From positions 248,001 to 312,000 of the forward strand of contig NZ_JACHGN010000006.1 in NCBI RefSeq assembly GCF_014202315.1: a DNA stretch of 64,000 bases. Reading direction: 5' to 3'. The notes under the pieces are model-generated. The model was not told the DNA's origin and did not search any database. It was given only the letters and a program-made list of their open reading frames with translations. Within the stretch, counting starts at the first letter, position 1. The number at the start of each line of letters is the position of its first letter. The DNA is from Thermocatellispora tengchongensis. GTDB lineage: Bacteria; Actinomycetota; Actinomycetes; Streptosporangiales; Streptosporangiaceae. Positions 1 through 9,100 of the stretch are shown piece after piece. Made by a program: the position numbers and the translations under genes.

Positions 1-12
1 TGCGTGCGCCGG

Positions 13-672
13 TCAGTCCCGCGGCCGGGACGCGGCCTCGTGCACGTGCTCGGCCGCCGCGGCGGCGGCGCGCTCGGGGTCGCCCTCGGCGATGGCCGCG
101 ACGATGGCGTCGTGGCGGGTGGGCACCAGTTCGGCGCGTCTGCTGATGTTGCCCAGGCTGATGATCGCGAAGCGGGCCCAGATGCGGTCCAGGGCGTCTT
201 CGAGCAGCGGGTTGCCCGACAGGCGGGCGAGCGTCATGTGGAAGTCCAGGTTGGCCCGCCAGACGCCGGCGGTGTCGCCCGCCTCGGCGCGCTCCTCCAC
301 CGCTCGGGCCGCCTCCTTCAGGGCGGTGAGCTGGACCGGGGCGAGCCGGCCCTCGCGCTGGGCGGTCGCGGCGAGCTTGGCGGCCAGCGCGTCCAGAGCC
401 TCGTGCAACTGCATCGCGTGGCGGATCTCGTCCTCCGACAGGGAGCTGACCACGACTCCGCGGCCGGTGGAGGTGACCAGCCCGTCGCTCTGCAGCCGCC
501 GCAGCGCCTCGCGTACGGGGGTGCGGCTCATCCCCAGGTCCTCGCACAGCACGACCTCGGTGAGCCGGTCACCCGGCCGGTAGTGACCGGAGACGAGCCG
601 CTCCCGCAGCCGCCGGTAGGCCAGCTCCGCCTGGTTGTGCAGGCCGGGACGCTCCTCGTCCGATGAGATCAC
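13..672 (-). CDS. GntR-family (FCD-type) transcriptional regulator
   Basis: 219 aa. Residues about 15-80 form a winged helix of the GntR type: Gln-Ala-Glu-Leu-Ala-Tyr followed by the recognition stretch MSRTPVREALRRLQSDGLV. Residues about 95-210 are all-helical with His, Asp and further His residues (D143/H147 region, LDFHMTLARLSGN) that in FCD domains bind a metal and an organic-acid effector. It is a cytoplasmic DNA-binding protein, probably a repressor of a catabolic or transport gene; the regulated gene may lie left of the window, because the gene to the right reads the same way and starts elsewhere. Start is GTG at 672 with no clear Shine-Dalgarno, possibly leaderless because a TATACC-like -10 lies just upstream. 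Effector unknown. Confidence 0.9.
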   Translation of the reverse strand: MISSDEERPGLHNQAELAYRRLRERLVSGHYRPGDRLTEVVLCEDLGMSRTPVREALRRLQSDGLVTSTGRGVVVSSLSEDEIRHAMQLHEALDALAAKLAATAQREGRLAPVQLTALKEAARAVEERAEAGDTAGVWRANLDFHMTLARLSGNPLLEDALDRIWARFAIISLGNISRRAELVPTRHDAIVAAIAEGDPERAAAAAAEHVHEAASRPRD

Positions 673-673
673 G

Positions 674-690
674 ACCTAGGTATACATTGC
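674..690 (-). promoter_or_regulatory. Candidate GntR autoregulatory site/-10 region
   Basis: A GTATAC core (680-685) inside an imperfect palindrome AGGTATACATT sits immediately upstream of the GTG start of the GntR gene. FCD-type GntR regulators often bind short T-G-TATAC-A-like palindromes that overlap their own promoter. The assignment rests on position and symmetry only. Confidence 0.35.
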
Positions 691-718
691 ACTCAACCAC
701 CGCGCAAACCAGCGTCCG

Positions 719-1465
719 CTAGCTGTACGCACCCCGGCCGTCGACGGGCGCCTCGGGTGGCGCGGCGAGGTGGAGGTAGTCGTCGAGGTGGCGACCCGCC
801 GCGAGCATCGCCCGGCTTCTGCCCCGGAGGCGGACGCGCCATTCGGCCAGGACGCCCTCAAGGTCGGCGGTGTCGCCCACGGCGCGGAGCTGATCGATGA
901 AGACCTTGATCCGGGGGAGCGGATAGCCGCCACGCCGGAGCTGGCGGACGACGTGGGCGTCGCGCACGGTGTCCGGCGGATAGCGGCGGTGGCCGGTGAC
1001 GGGGTCGCGGCGGGCCCGCAGGATGCCGGCGTTCTCCCACTTGCGCAGGGATGCCGGGTGCATGCCGAGCTGGTGGGCCAGCGCCCCGATGGACAGCTCC
1101 TTGCGGCGGCCTTCCTGCTGCTCGGGCGCGGCGGTCAGGGCGCCGAGCGCGGCGGTGACCTCGTCCAGGATGCGGCGCTCACGCAGCAGCTCGGCGTGCG
1201 CCTGGTCGATGAGCCGGAACAGCGCCTCCTCGTCGCCCCGGTTCGCGGCACGCAGGATCTCCGCGGCCGTGCGGTGCCCGTATCCGAGGCGCAGGGCGAG
1301 GAAGGCGCGCAGGGCGCGCGCGTGCGCGGCGGTGTAGCGGCGGTATCCCGTGCCGCTGCGCTCCACCGGGGGCAGGATGCCCTCGTCCTCGTAGTTGCGC
1401 ACGGCCTGCGTGGACAGGCCGTGCTCACGGGCCAGATCGACGGGCCGCAGGGATCGTGGCGTCAT
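719..1465 (-). CDS. Double-domain MerR regulator (TioE-like)
   Basis: 248 aa containing two MerR helix-turn-helix modules in one chain. The first spans residues about 6-75 (VDLAREHGLSTQAVRNYEDE, then TGYRRYTAAHARALRA). The second spans about 123-190 (SIGALAHQLGMHPASLRKWE, then TGHRRYPPDTVRDAHV). The two halves differ in sequence, so this is an old fusion or duplication rather than a recent repeat. The architecture matches the TioE-type regulators common in actinomycetes. There is no obvious C-terminal drug-binding domain. ATG start; the gene lies 25 bp downstream of the TetR gene on the same strand, so it may be cotranscribed. Its target is not evident here. Confidence 0.88.
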   Translation of the reverse strand: MTPRSLRPVDLAREHGLSTQAVRNYEDEGILPPVERSGTGYRRYTAAHARALRAFLALRLGYGHRTAAEILRAANRGDEEALFRLIDQAHAELLRERRILDEVTAALGALTAAPEQQEGRRKELSIGALAHQLGMHPASLRKWENAGILRARRDPVTGHRRYPPDTVRDAHVVRQLRRGGYPLPRIKVFIDQLRAVGDTADLEGVLAEWRVRLRGRSRAMLAAGRHLDDYLHLAAPPEAPVDGRGAYS

Positions 1466-1490
1466 CGCGTGATCAGTCCCCGCCCCTGGT

Positions 1491-2144
1491 TCAGCGCAGT
1501 GTCGGCAGTCCGGCGGCGAGCGCCATGAGCATCCGCTTGATCGTGGGCACGAACGGGAGGCAGGCGACGGCGATCTCGGGATCGCTCGCGTAGAGCTCGG
1601 CGAGCACGGGCGGCGGGTTCGCCGCCGGATACAGCAGTGAGGCGAGCGCCGCCGCCGAACCCACCAGCTCGCGCGCCTCGTCCTCGGTGAAGTGGGGGCA
1701 CACCCGCGCGACGGCCCTGCCCAGCCGGGCGGTGACGCCGATGGCGGTGAGCTTGAACGCGCGGGCCGCCTCGACGGTGACGTTGTGTTCGAGCTGGGTC
1801 GAGCTGTGGCTGAGCAGGTCGCAGAACAGGGGGCGCTCGGCCAGCGTGTCGGCGAGCACGTCGACCACCGCGCCGGGGCCGGACGAGGGTGCCAGCCGGT
1901 CGAGGACCGCGCGCTCCCAGTCGTGCCACTCCTGCGCGGCGAGCTCCAGGTAGATCTCCTCGCGGGTGGCGAAATACCGCGCGAGGTTGGACTTGGCCAG
2001 GCCGACGGCCGCCGCGACGCCGCCCAGGCTCACCTCGCGCACACCGGATCGCAGCGCGAGCTCCCGCGCGGCGGCGAGGATCGCCTCGCGCCGCTGCTGC
2101 TTGTGCTCCGGGCGTCTGGCCCGCAGGAACGCCGCCTCAGACAT
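1491..2144 (-). CDS. TetR/AcrR-family regulator of the divergent Mo-hydroxylase operon
   Basis: 217 aa. The N-terminal HTH is typical: RREAILAAARELALRSGVRE, then VSLGGVAAAVGLAKSNLARYFATREEIYLEL at residues about 18-65. The remainder is helical and should form the ligand pocket and dimer interface. It is transcribed divergently from the molybdenum hydroxylase subunits with about 100 bp between start codons, and that interval holds a perfect 35-bp dyad, so it is very likely the repressor of that operon and of itself. The inducer may be the aldehyde or N-heterocycle substrate of the enzyme, which is inference. ATG start at 2144. Confidence 0.9.
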   Translation of the reverse strand: MSEAAFLRARRPEHKQQRREAILAAARELALRSGVREVSLGGVAAAVGLAKSNLARYFATREEIYLELAAQEWHDWERAVLDRLAPSSGPGAVVDVLADTLAERPLFCDLLSHSSTQLEHNVTVEAARAFKLTAIGVTARLGRAVARVCPHFTEDEARELVGSAAALASLLYPAANPPPVLAELYASDPEIAVACLPFVPTIKRMLMALAAGLPTLR

Positions 2145-2173
2145 GACCCGAACAACAGTACTTCACAGTTTAG

Positions 2174-2208
2174 AGAACACCGTCCTCTTGTTAAGAGGAC
2201 GGTGTTCT
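2174..2208. promoter_or_regulatory. Perfect inverted-repeat operator between TetR gene and Mo-hydroxylase operon
   Basis: AGAACACCGTCCTCTT (2174-2189), a 3-bp GTT spacer, and the exact reverse complement (2193-2208). It lies 30 bp upstream of the divergent TetR start and 37 bp upstream of the 2Fe-2S subunit start. Length and placement fit a TetR-family operator covering both promoters. The arms are longer than one TetR dimer normally needs, so two dimers could bind. Confidence 0.8.
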
Positions 2209-2244
2209 GCTAACTTCGGGCCCACCATCGACCGGAGGGACGCC

Positions 2245-2733
2245 ATGGCCGAGATATCGCTGCGGGTCAACGGATCCGCACACGAGCTGGACATCCAGCC
2301 GCAGGTGAGCCTGCTCGACGCGCTGCGCGAGCACCTCGGCCTGACCGGCACCAAGAAGGGCTGCGACCAGGGCGCGTGCGGCGCCTGCACCGTCCTCGCC
2401 GACGGCGAGCGGATCAACTCCTGCCTCGCGCCGGCCGTGCAGTACGAGGGGCGCGAGATCACCACCATCGAAGGAATCGGCCACCCGCTGCAGGAGGCGT
2501 TCGTCCACGCCGACGGGCTCCAGTGCGGCTACTGCACGCCGGGCCAGATCTGCTCGGCGATCGGCATGCTGGCCGAGCACAAGGACGGCATGCCCAGCGC
2601 GGTGACCGAACACCTGGCCGTCACCGGCGGCGAGCTGGACGACGCCGAGATCCGGGAACGGATGAGCGGCAACCTGTGCCGGTGCGGCGCCTACAACGGC
2701 ATCGTCTCGGCGATCAGGGAGGTCGCGGGATGA
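2245..2733 (+). CDS. 2Fe-2S subunit of a xanthine dehydrogenase-family molybdenum hydroxylase
   Basis: 162 aa. The plant-type ferredoxin cluster ligands are C40, C45, C48 and C60, and the second cluster ligands are C94, C97, C145 and C147. This is the electron-transfer subunit passing electrons from the Mo site to the FAD subunit. The ATG at 2245 has GGAGGGA just upstream. Its stop overlaps the next start (ATGA at 2730). Order 2Fe-2S, FAD, Mo matches PaoABC (E. coli YagTSR) and CoxSML-type enzymes. Unlike E. coli PaoA there is no Tat signal peptide, so the enzyme should be cytoplasmic. Confidence 0.95.
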   Translation: MAEISLRVNGSAHELDIQPQVSLLDALREHLGLTGTKKGCDQGACGACTVLADGERINSCLAPAVQYEGREITTIEGIGHPLQEAFVHADGLQCGYCTPGQICSAIGMLAEHKDGMPSAVTEHLAVTGGELDDAEIRERMSGNLCRCGAYNGIVSAIREVAG

Positions 2734-3725
2734 GGTCGTTCTCCTACCTCAGCGCCCCCGACGTGGAGACGGCGCTGCGCGTGATCGCGGACGGCGAGGG
2801 CGTGAAGTTCCTCGGCGGCGGGACGAACCTCGTGGACCTGATGCGCGAGGGGATCGAGCGGCCCGCGACGGTCGTGGACATCACCCGGCTGCCGCTGACC
2901 GGGATCGAGGAGCTGCCGGGCGGCGGCGTCCGCGTCGGCGCGCTGGTGCGCAACAGCCGGCTCGCGGCGGACCTGCTCATCAGGACCCGCTATCCCGTGC
3001 TGGCCCAGGCGGTCCTGCACGGGGCCTCGGCCCAGCTCCGGAACATGGCGACCGTCGGCGGGAACCTGCTGCAGCGCACCCGCTGCCTGTACTTCTACGA
3101 CGGGGCCGCCGCGTGCAACAAGCGCGCCCCGGGCAGCGGCTGCGACGCGATCGGCGGGTTCTCCCGCGGCGGCGCGATACTCGGCGCGAGCGAGCACTGC
3201 GTCGCGGCCCATCCCTCCGACATGGCGGTGGCGCTGGCGATGCTCGACGCGGTCGTGGAGGTGGAGAGCGTCCGCGGCGTCCGGCGCATCCCGATCGCCG
3301 ACTTCCACCGCCTGCCCGGCGACACGCCGCACATCGAGACCGCGCTGGCCGCCGATGAGCTGATCACCGCCGTCGAGCTGCCGCCGGTTCCGGTCGCGGC
3401 CAACTCGCGCTACCGCAAGGTCCGCGACCGCGCCTCCTACGCCTTCGCGCTCGTCTCGGTCGCCGCCGCGCTGAATGTCGAAGACGGCGTGGTCACCGAG
3501 GCCCGGCTCGCACTGGGCGGCGTCGGCACGAAACCGTGGCGCGCCACCGAGGCGGAACGCGCGCTGCTCGGCGCACCGGCGACCGAGGACGCCTTCCGGC
3601 GGGCGGCCGAGGCCGAACTCGCCGCCGCCGTGGCCGGGCCGCAGAACGCGTTCAAGATCGAACTCGCTCGGCGGACGATCGTGGCGACGCTGCGGCGGTT
3701 GCTCACCGAGGGGAGCGCGGCATGA
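2730..3725 (+). CDS. FAD subunit of molybdenum hydroxylase, with PaoB-like 4Fe-4S insert
   Basis: 331 aa, PCMH-type FAD-binding domain first (FLGGGTNLVDLM at about 27-38; ATVGGNLLQRTRC at about 107-119), then a CO dehydrogenase flavoprotein C-terminal domain. Between them are four cysteines, C119, C129, C138 and C157, in RCLYFYDGAAACNKR...GSGC...EHC. This pattern matches the extra 4Fe-4S cluster of PaoB/YagS and is absent from simple CoxM-type subunits, so the operon is best compared with periplasmic-aldehyde-oxidase-like enzymes. The start ATG overlaps the upstream stop, and its own stop overlaps the Mo subunit start. Confidence 0.93.
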   Translation: MRSFSYLSAPDVETALRVIADGEGVKFLGGGTNLVDLMREGIERPATVVDITRLPLTGIEELPGGGVRVGALVRNSRLAADLLIRTRYPVLAQAVLHGASAQLRNMATVGGNLLQRTRCLYFYDGAAACNKRAPGSGCDAIGGFSRGGAILGASEHCVAAHPSDMAVALAMLDAVVEVESVRGVRRIPIADFHRLPGDTPHIETALAADELITAVELPPVPVAANSRYRKVRDRASYAFALVSVAAALNVEDGVVTEARLALGGVGTKPWRATEAERALLGAPATEDAFRRAAEAELAAAVAGPQNAFKIELARRTIVATLRRLLTEGSAA

Positions 3726-5902
3726 CCGTGATCGGACGACCGCTCGACCGCGTGGACGGCAGGGTCAAGACGACCGGTGCGGCCAGGTTCGCCGCCGAGC
3801 ACCCCTATCCCGGCCTCGCGCACGCCGCGCTGGTGCCCGCGACGATCAGCCGCGGCCGGATCACCACCCTGCACACCGGCGAGGCGAGCGCGGTGCCCGG
3901 CGTGATCGCCGTGCTCACCCACCTCAACGCCCCCGAGCTGAAACCGGCGCCCAAGGTGACCCCGCTCAGGCTCAGCTCGCTGGTCTCCGGCACCTCGGTC
4001 GGCTACCTGCAGACCGACGAGGTGCACTGGGACGGGCAGCCGATCGCGGTGGTCGTCGCCGAGACCTCCGCCGCCGCGCGCGAAGCCGCCGCGCTGGTGC
4101 GCGCGGACTACGCCCCCGCGCCCGCCATGGTGGACTTCGCCGCCGCCGAAGCGGACGCCCGCCCTCAGCGGGGCAACCCCCTGATGCCCGGCGAGGCCAA
4201 GAAGGGCGACGCGGAGGCCGCGCTCGCCGCCGCGCCGGTCGCGCTGGACCTGCGCTACACCACCCCGCCGCACCACCACAACGCGCTCGAACCGCACGCC
4301 ACCACGGCGGTCTGGGACGGCGACCGGCTCACCGTGCACGACGCGACGCAGGCGATCGACTGGTTCCGCGCGCACCTCGCGGTGCGCTTCGGGATCCCCG
4401 CCGCCGACGTGCGCGTGCTCGCGCCGTTCGTCGGCGGCGGATTCGGGGGCAAGGTCTCGATCTGGCCGGGCACCATCCTCGCCGCGCTGGCGGCGCGCGC
4501 GACCGGCAGACCGGTACGGCTCGCGCTCACCCGCGAGGACGTCTACCGTACGGTCGGCGGGCGGACCCCCTCGATCCAGCGGGTCGCCCTGGGCGCGACC
4601 CGCGACGGCAAGCTGACCGCGCTGGTGCACACCAGCGTCACCCGCACCGGCCGGGTCGGCGGCCTGCCCGAGCAGGTCACCTCACAGTCCCGGCACCTGT
4701 ACGACGCCGAGAACATCTTCCTGCGGCAGAGCATCGTCCCGCTCGACCTGCTGTCGAACACCTCGATGCGGGCGCCGGGCGAGTCGATCGGCACCTTCGC
4801 CCTGGAGGCCGCGATCGACGAGCTCGCCTGCGAGCTGGACCTCGACCCGATCGAGCTGCGCATGCGCAACGAGCCCGCGGTGAACCCGATGGACGGCAAG
4901 AAGTTCGCGCACCGGATGCTGCGCGAGGCGTACGCGGTGGGCGCGGAGAGGTTCGGCTGGCACGAGCGCGATCCGAGACCGCGCTCGATGCGCGACGGCC
5001 GCTGGCTGGTCGGCATGGGCGTGGCGTCGGCGTACCACCCGTCGTGGCGGTTCGCGGCGAACGTCACGGTGCGGCTGTCGGCCGACGGGACCGTGCTGGT
5101 GCGCTGCGGTTTCCAGGAGATGGGCATGGGCGGCGCGACGGCGCAGGCCCAGATCGCGGCCGACGCGCTCGGCGTGCCGTTCGAGGCCGTCCGCGTGGAG
5201 TACGGCGACTCCGCGCTGCCGATGTCGCCGAATGCCGGCGGGTCCGCCCAGACCGCCAGCGTCGCCGGCGGCGTGCTGGAGGCGTGCGGCAGGCTGAAGC
5301 GGTCGCTGGCGGCCATGGCGCGGCGGACGGGCGGCGACACCCCCGAGACGATCCTCCGGCGCGCGAACCTGCCCTACGCCGAGGCCGCCGCCGGATCGGA
5401 CACGCGGTTCGGCCGGATCTCCGGGCAGGTGCGGTTCATGGCGAACCTGCTGCGCGAGCAGCGGCGCTGGGTCAAGGCCGCCTCGGGCGCGCAGTTCTGC
5501 GAGGTGCGGGTCGATCCCGACACCGGCGAGGTGCGCGTGTCGAGGTGGCTCGGGGTGTTCGACATCGGCACGGTGGTCAACGCGAAGACGGCCGCGAGCC
5601 AGTTGCGGGGCGGGATCGTGATGGGCCTGGGCATGGCCCTGTCGGAGGAGACCCTCGTCGATCCCCGCACCGGACGGATCATGAATGCCGGCCTGGCCGA
5701 GTACCACGTGCCCGTGCACGCCGACATCCCGCCGATCGAGGTGTCCTTCCTGGACGACCCCGACCCGACCATGCCGCTCGGCATCCTCGGCGCGGGCGAG
5801 GTCGGCATCACGGGCGTCGCCGCGGCGGTCGCGAACGCCGTCCATCACGCGACCGGGACGCGGGTGCGCGACCTGCCGATCACGCTGGACAAGCTGCTGT
5901 GA
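3722..5902 (+). CDS. Molybdopterin-binding catalytic subunit (PaoC-like aldehyde/N-heterocycle hydroxylase)
   Basis: 726 aa. Aldehyde oxidase/xanthine dehydrogenase a/b hammerhead at about 1-130, Mo-pterin domains after that. Visible motifs: the glycine-rich FVGGGFGGK near 240, RAPGE near 353, and GAGEVGITG near the C terminus (about 691-699), whose Glu is the conserved catalytic base. It should hydroxylate an aldehyde or aromatic heterocycle to the acid or oxo product. It completes the three-subunit operon. No PaoD/XdhC-like maturation gene is present nearby. Start ATG at 3722 overlaps the upstream stop; longer reading frame upstream is inside the FAD gene. Confidence 0.94.
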   Translation: MTVIGRPLDRVDGRVKTTGAARFAAEHPYPGLAHAALVPATISRGRITTLHTGEASAVPGVIAVLTHLNAPELKPAPKVTPLRLSSLVSGTSVGYLQTDEVHWDGQPIAVVVAETSAAAREAAALVRADYAPAPAMVDFAAAEADARPQRGNPLMPGEAKKGDAEAALAAAPVALDLRYTTPPHHHNALEPHATTAVWDGDRLTVHDATQAIDWFRAHLAVRFGIPAADVRVLAPFVGGGFGGKVSIWPGTILAALAARATGRPVRLALTREDVYRTVGGRTPSIQRVALGATRDGKLTALVHTSVTRTGRVGGLPEQVTSQSRHLYDAENIFLRQSIVPLDLLSNTSMRAPGESIGTFALEAAIDELACELDLDPIELRMRNEPAVNPMDGKKFAHRMLREAYAVGAERFGWHERDPRPRSMRDGRWLVGMGVASAYHPSWRFAANVTVRLSADGTVLVRCGFQEMGMGGATAQAQIAADALGVPFEAVRVEYGDSALPMSPNAGGSAQTASVAGGVLEACGRLKRSLAAMARRTGGDTPETILRRANLPYAEAAAGSDTRFGRISGQVRFMANLLREQRRWVKAASGAQFCEVRVDPDTGEVRVSRWLGVFDIGTVVNAKTAASQLRGGIVMGLGMALSEETLVDPRTGRIMNAGLAEYHVPVHADIPPIEVSFLDDPDPTMPLGILGAGEVGITGVAAAVANAVHHATGTRVRDLPITLDKLL

Positions 5903-6134
5903 GGCGAGGGGGATCGCGGCGGTGAACACCGCGTACGCGACGGCGCCGGCGGGTCCGCGAGCGCGGTAGCCGGCGCCGGCGCGTACTGCGTTCACGGTAG
6001 CCGCGAACCCTCCCGCGGTCTGACGTTCGGGCAGGTGAGGGGCGCGAGGCTGGAGCTGTGACCAAGACCGCACCCGCCTGCCGCCCTCCCGGCGCGGCCA
6101 CGGGTGGTCTTCTCCCCTCGGCAGAAAGCAGATC

Positions 6135-9100
6135 ATGGCATTCCTGACCAGACTGAGCCTCGCCAACCGGGCTCTCATGATGCTGGTGGCGCTGGCGGTG
6201 ACGGCCTTGGGCATCTACGCCGTCCCGTCGCTGAAACAGCAGCTCCTCCCGTCCTTGAGCTTTCCCCAGGTGTCGGTCCTGGCCGGCTACCCCGGCGCCG
6301 CGCCGCAGATCGTGGAAGACCAGGTGACGATCCCGCTGGAGGAGGCACTGCGCGGTGTGGACGGCGTCACCCGGGTGACGTCCACCTCGCGTGAGGCGAA
6401 CGCGTCGGTCCAGGTGTCCTTCGAATACGGCACCGACATCGACGAGGCCCAGGCGAAGGTGCAGCAGGCCGCGGACCGGGTGAGGCTGCCCGACGGCGTG
6501 GAGCCGCGCACCGTGGCGGGCAGTTTCGACGATCTTCCGGTGCTGGAGATCGCGGTGGCCTCCACCGCCGACCAGCGGCGGCTGGCCGACAAGCTGAGCG
6601 CCGAGGTGGTCCCGGCCCTGACCGCCATCGACGGCGTCAAGGAGGCGTCGGTCACCGGCGTGCGCGACCAGGTCATCGAGATCACGCCCGACGACGGCGA
6701 ACTCGCCGAGCGGCGCCTGGACGCCTCGGCGATCTCCACCGCCATCCGCAACGCCGGCATCGCCCAGCCCGCCGGCACCCTGACCCGGTCCGGCACCACG
6801 TTGAGCGTCCAGGTGGGCAGCCGCTTCGAGTCCGTCGAGGATCTCAGGGACCTCTACCTCACGCCCGCCGCACCGCCCGCCGGCCTGACGCAGGCCGCGC
6901 CCCAGGGGCCCGTGAGCGGCACCGCCAAGCCGAAGCCGGTCCGGCTGGGCGACGTCGCCGAGGTGCGGCTCGTCCAGAGCAAGGCCACCTCGCTGACCCG
7001 CACCAACGGCACCCCCAGCCTGGGCATCTCCGTCACGATGAAGCCCGACGGCAACGCCGTCTCCCTCTCCCACGAGGTCCGCGCGGCACTGCCCGACCTC
7101 ACCCGGCGGCTGGGCGGCGACACCAGGCTCACCATCGTCTTCGACCAGGCCCCGGGGGTGGAGAAGTCCATCGAGAGCCTGCTCACCGAAGGTCTGCTCG
7201 GCCTGGCCATGGCCGTCCTGGTGATCCTGGTGTTCCTGGTGTCGATCCGCTCCACCGTGGTCACCGCGGTCTCGATCCCGCTGTCGGTGCTGATCGCCCT
7301 CATCGCGCTGTGGGCCTGGGACTACTCCCTGAACATGCTCACCCTGGGCGCGCTGACCATCGCGGTCGGCCGCGTGGTGGACGACTCGATCGTGGTGCTG
7401 GAGAACATCAAACGCCACCTGTCCTACGGCGAGGGCAAACGCCGGGCCGTGGAGAACGGCGTGCGCGAGGTCGCCGGCGCGGTCACCGCCTCCACCCTGA
7501 CCACGGTCGCCGTCTTCCTGCCCATCGCCTTCGTCGGCGGGCTCGTCGGCGAGCTGTTCGGTGCCTTCTCCATCACGGTGGCCGTCGCGCTGCTGGCCTC
7601 GCTGCTGGTGTCGCTCACCGTCGTCCCCGTGCTGTCCTACTGGTTCCTCAAGGAGCCCCGGCAGGGCGACCGCCGGCAGGCCGAGGAGCACGAACGCGGC
7701 ACCATCCTGCAGCGGGCGTACATCCCGGTCATCCGCTTCGCCACCCGGCGCCGGCTGTCCACGACGGCCGCCGCCCTGGCCGTCTTCATCGGCACGCTCG
7801 CCCTGATCCCCCGCCTGGAGACCAGCTTCATCGACAACGCCGGCCAGAACACCGTCACCATCAACCAGACCCTGCCGCCCGGGACCTCCCTGGCCGGCAC
7901 CGACGCCCAGGCCAAGCGGGTCGAGAAGATCCTCGCCGAGATCGACGCCATCGAGTCCTACCAGGTCACCGTCGGCGGCACGGACGCCGCCCAGGCCGGC
8001 TACAACCTCACCTTGGCCGAGGACAGCGACACCGCCGCGGTCGAGGCCGACCTGCGCAAGCGCATCGGCGCGCTCGACGGCGCCGGAGAGGTGACCGTCG
8101 GCGTCAGCGGCGGCTTCGGCGGCGACAACCTGGAAGTCGCCCTGCAGTCCACTGACACCGACGCGCTGCGCCGGGCCGCCGGGACCGTGCAGCAGGCCAT
8201 GGCGTCCATCCCGGGCCTCACCGAGGTCACCAGCGGCATCGCCGACACCGCTCCGCGCATCGACGTGACCGTCGATCGCGAGAAGGCCGCCGAATCGGGC
8301 CTGACCGAGGTCGGGATCGGCCAGGCCGTCGCCCACGCCTTCAGCGGGACCACCCTCACCCAGGTCGTCTTCGACGGCACCACCGCCGACGTCGTGCTCT
8401 TCCCCGAGGACGCGCCCGCCTCGCCGGCCGAGATGCGGGACCTGAAGCTGGCCGAAGGCGTCCGGCTGAAGGACGTGGCCACCGTCGAGCAGGTCCAGGG
8501 CCCGGTTTCGGTCACCCGCGTGGACGGCGAGCGCAACGTCAGCGTCACCGGCAAGCACACCGGATCCGACCTCGGCGCGGCCAGCGCCGCGCTGAAGACC
8601 AAGCTCGACGGCCTGAAGCTGCCGGCCGGCGTCACCTACAGCATCGGCGGTGCCAGCGCCGAGCAGTCCGAGGCCTTCGCCAGCCTCGGCGTGGCCCTGG
8701 TCGCGGCGGTGGCGCTGGTGTTCTTCGTCATGGTCGCCACCTTCCGCAGCGTCATCCAGCCGCTGATCCTGCTGGTGTCCATCCCGTTCGCGGCCACCGG
8801 CGCGATCGGCCTGCTGCTCATCACGGGCACCCCGCTCGGGCTGGCCGCGATGATCGGCCTGCTGATGCTGATCGGCATCGTCGTCACCAACGCCATCGTG
8901 CTGCTGGACCTGATCAACCAGTACCGGCGGCAGGGCATGCCGGTGCAGGAGGCGGTGATCGAGGGCGGTCGCAAGCGCCTGCGCCCCATTCTGATGACCG
9001 CCCTGGCCACGATCTTCGCCCTGCTGCCGATGGCCCTGGGCATCACCGGCGGAGGCGGCTTCATCTCCAAGCCGCTGGCCGTGGTCGTCATCGGCGGCCT

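Noticed and set aside
5906-6010. Long-range inverted repeat GTGAAC...GTTCAC after the Mo-hydroxylase operon
   Set aside because: Arms are short and mismatched with a long loop; not convincing as terminator or operator.
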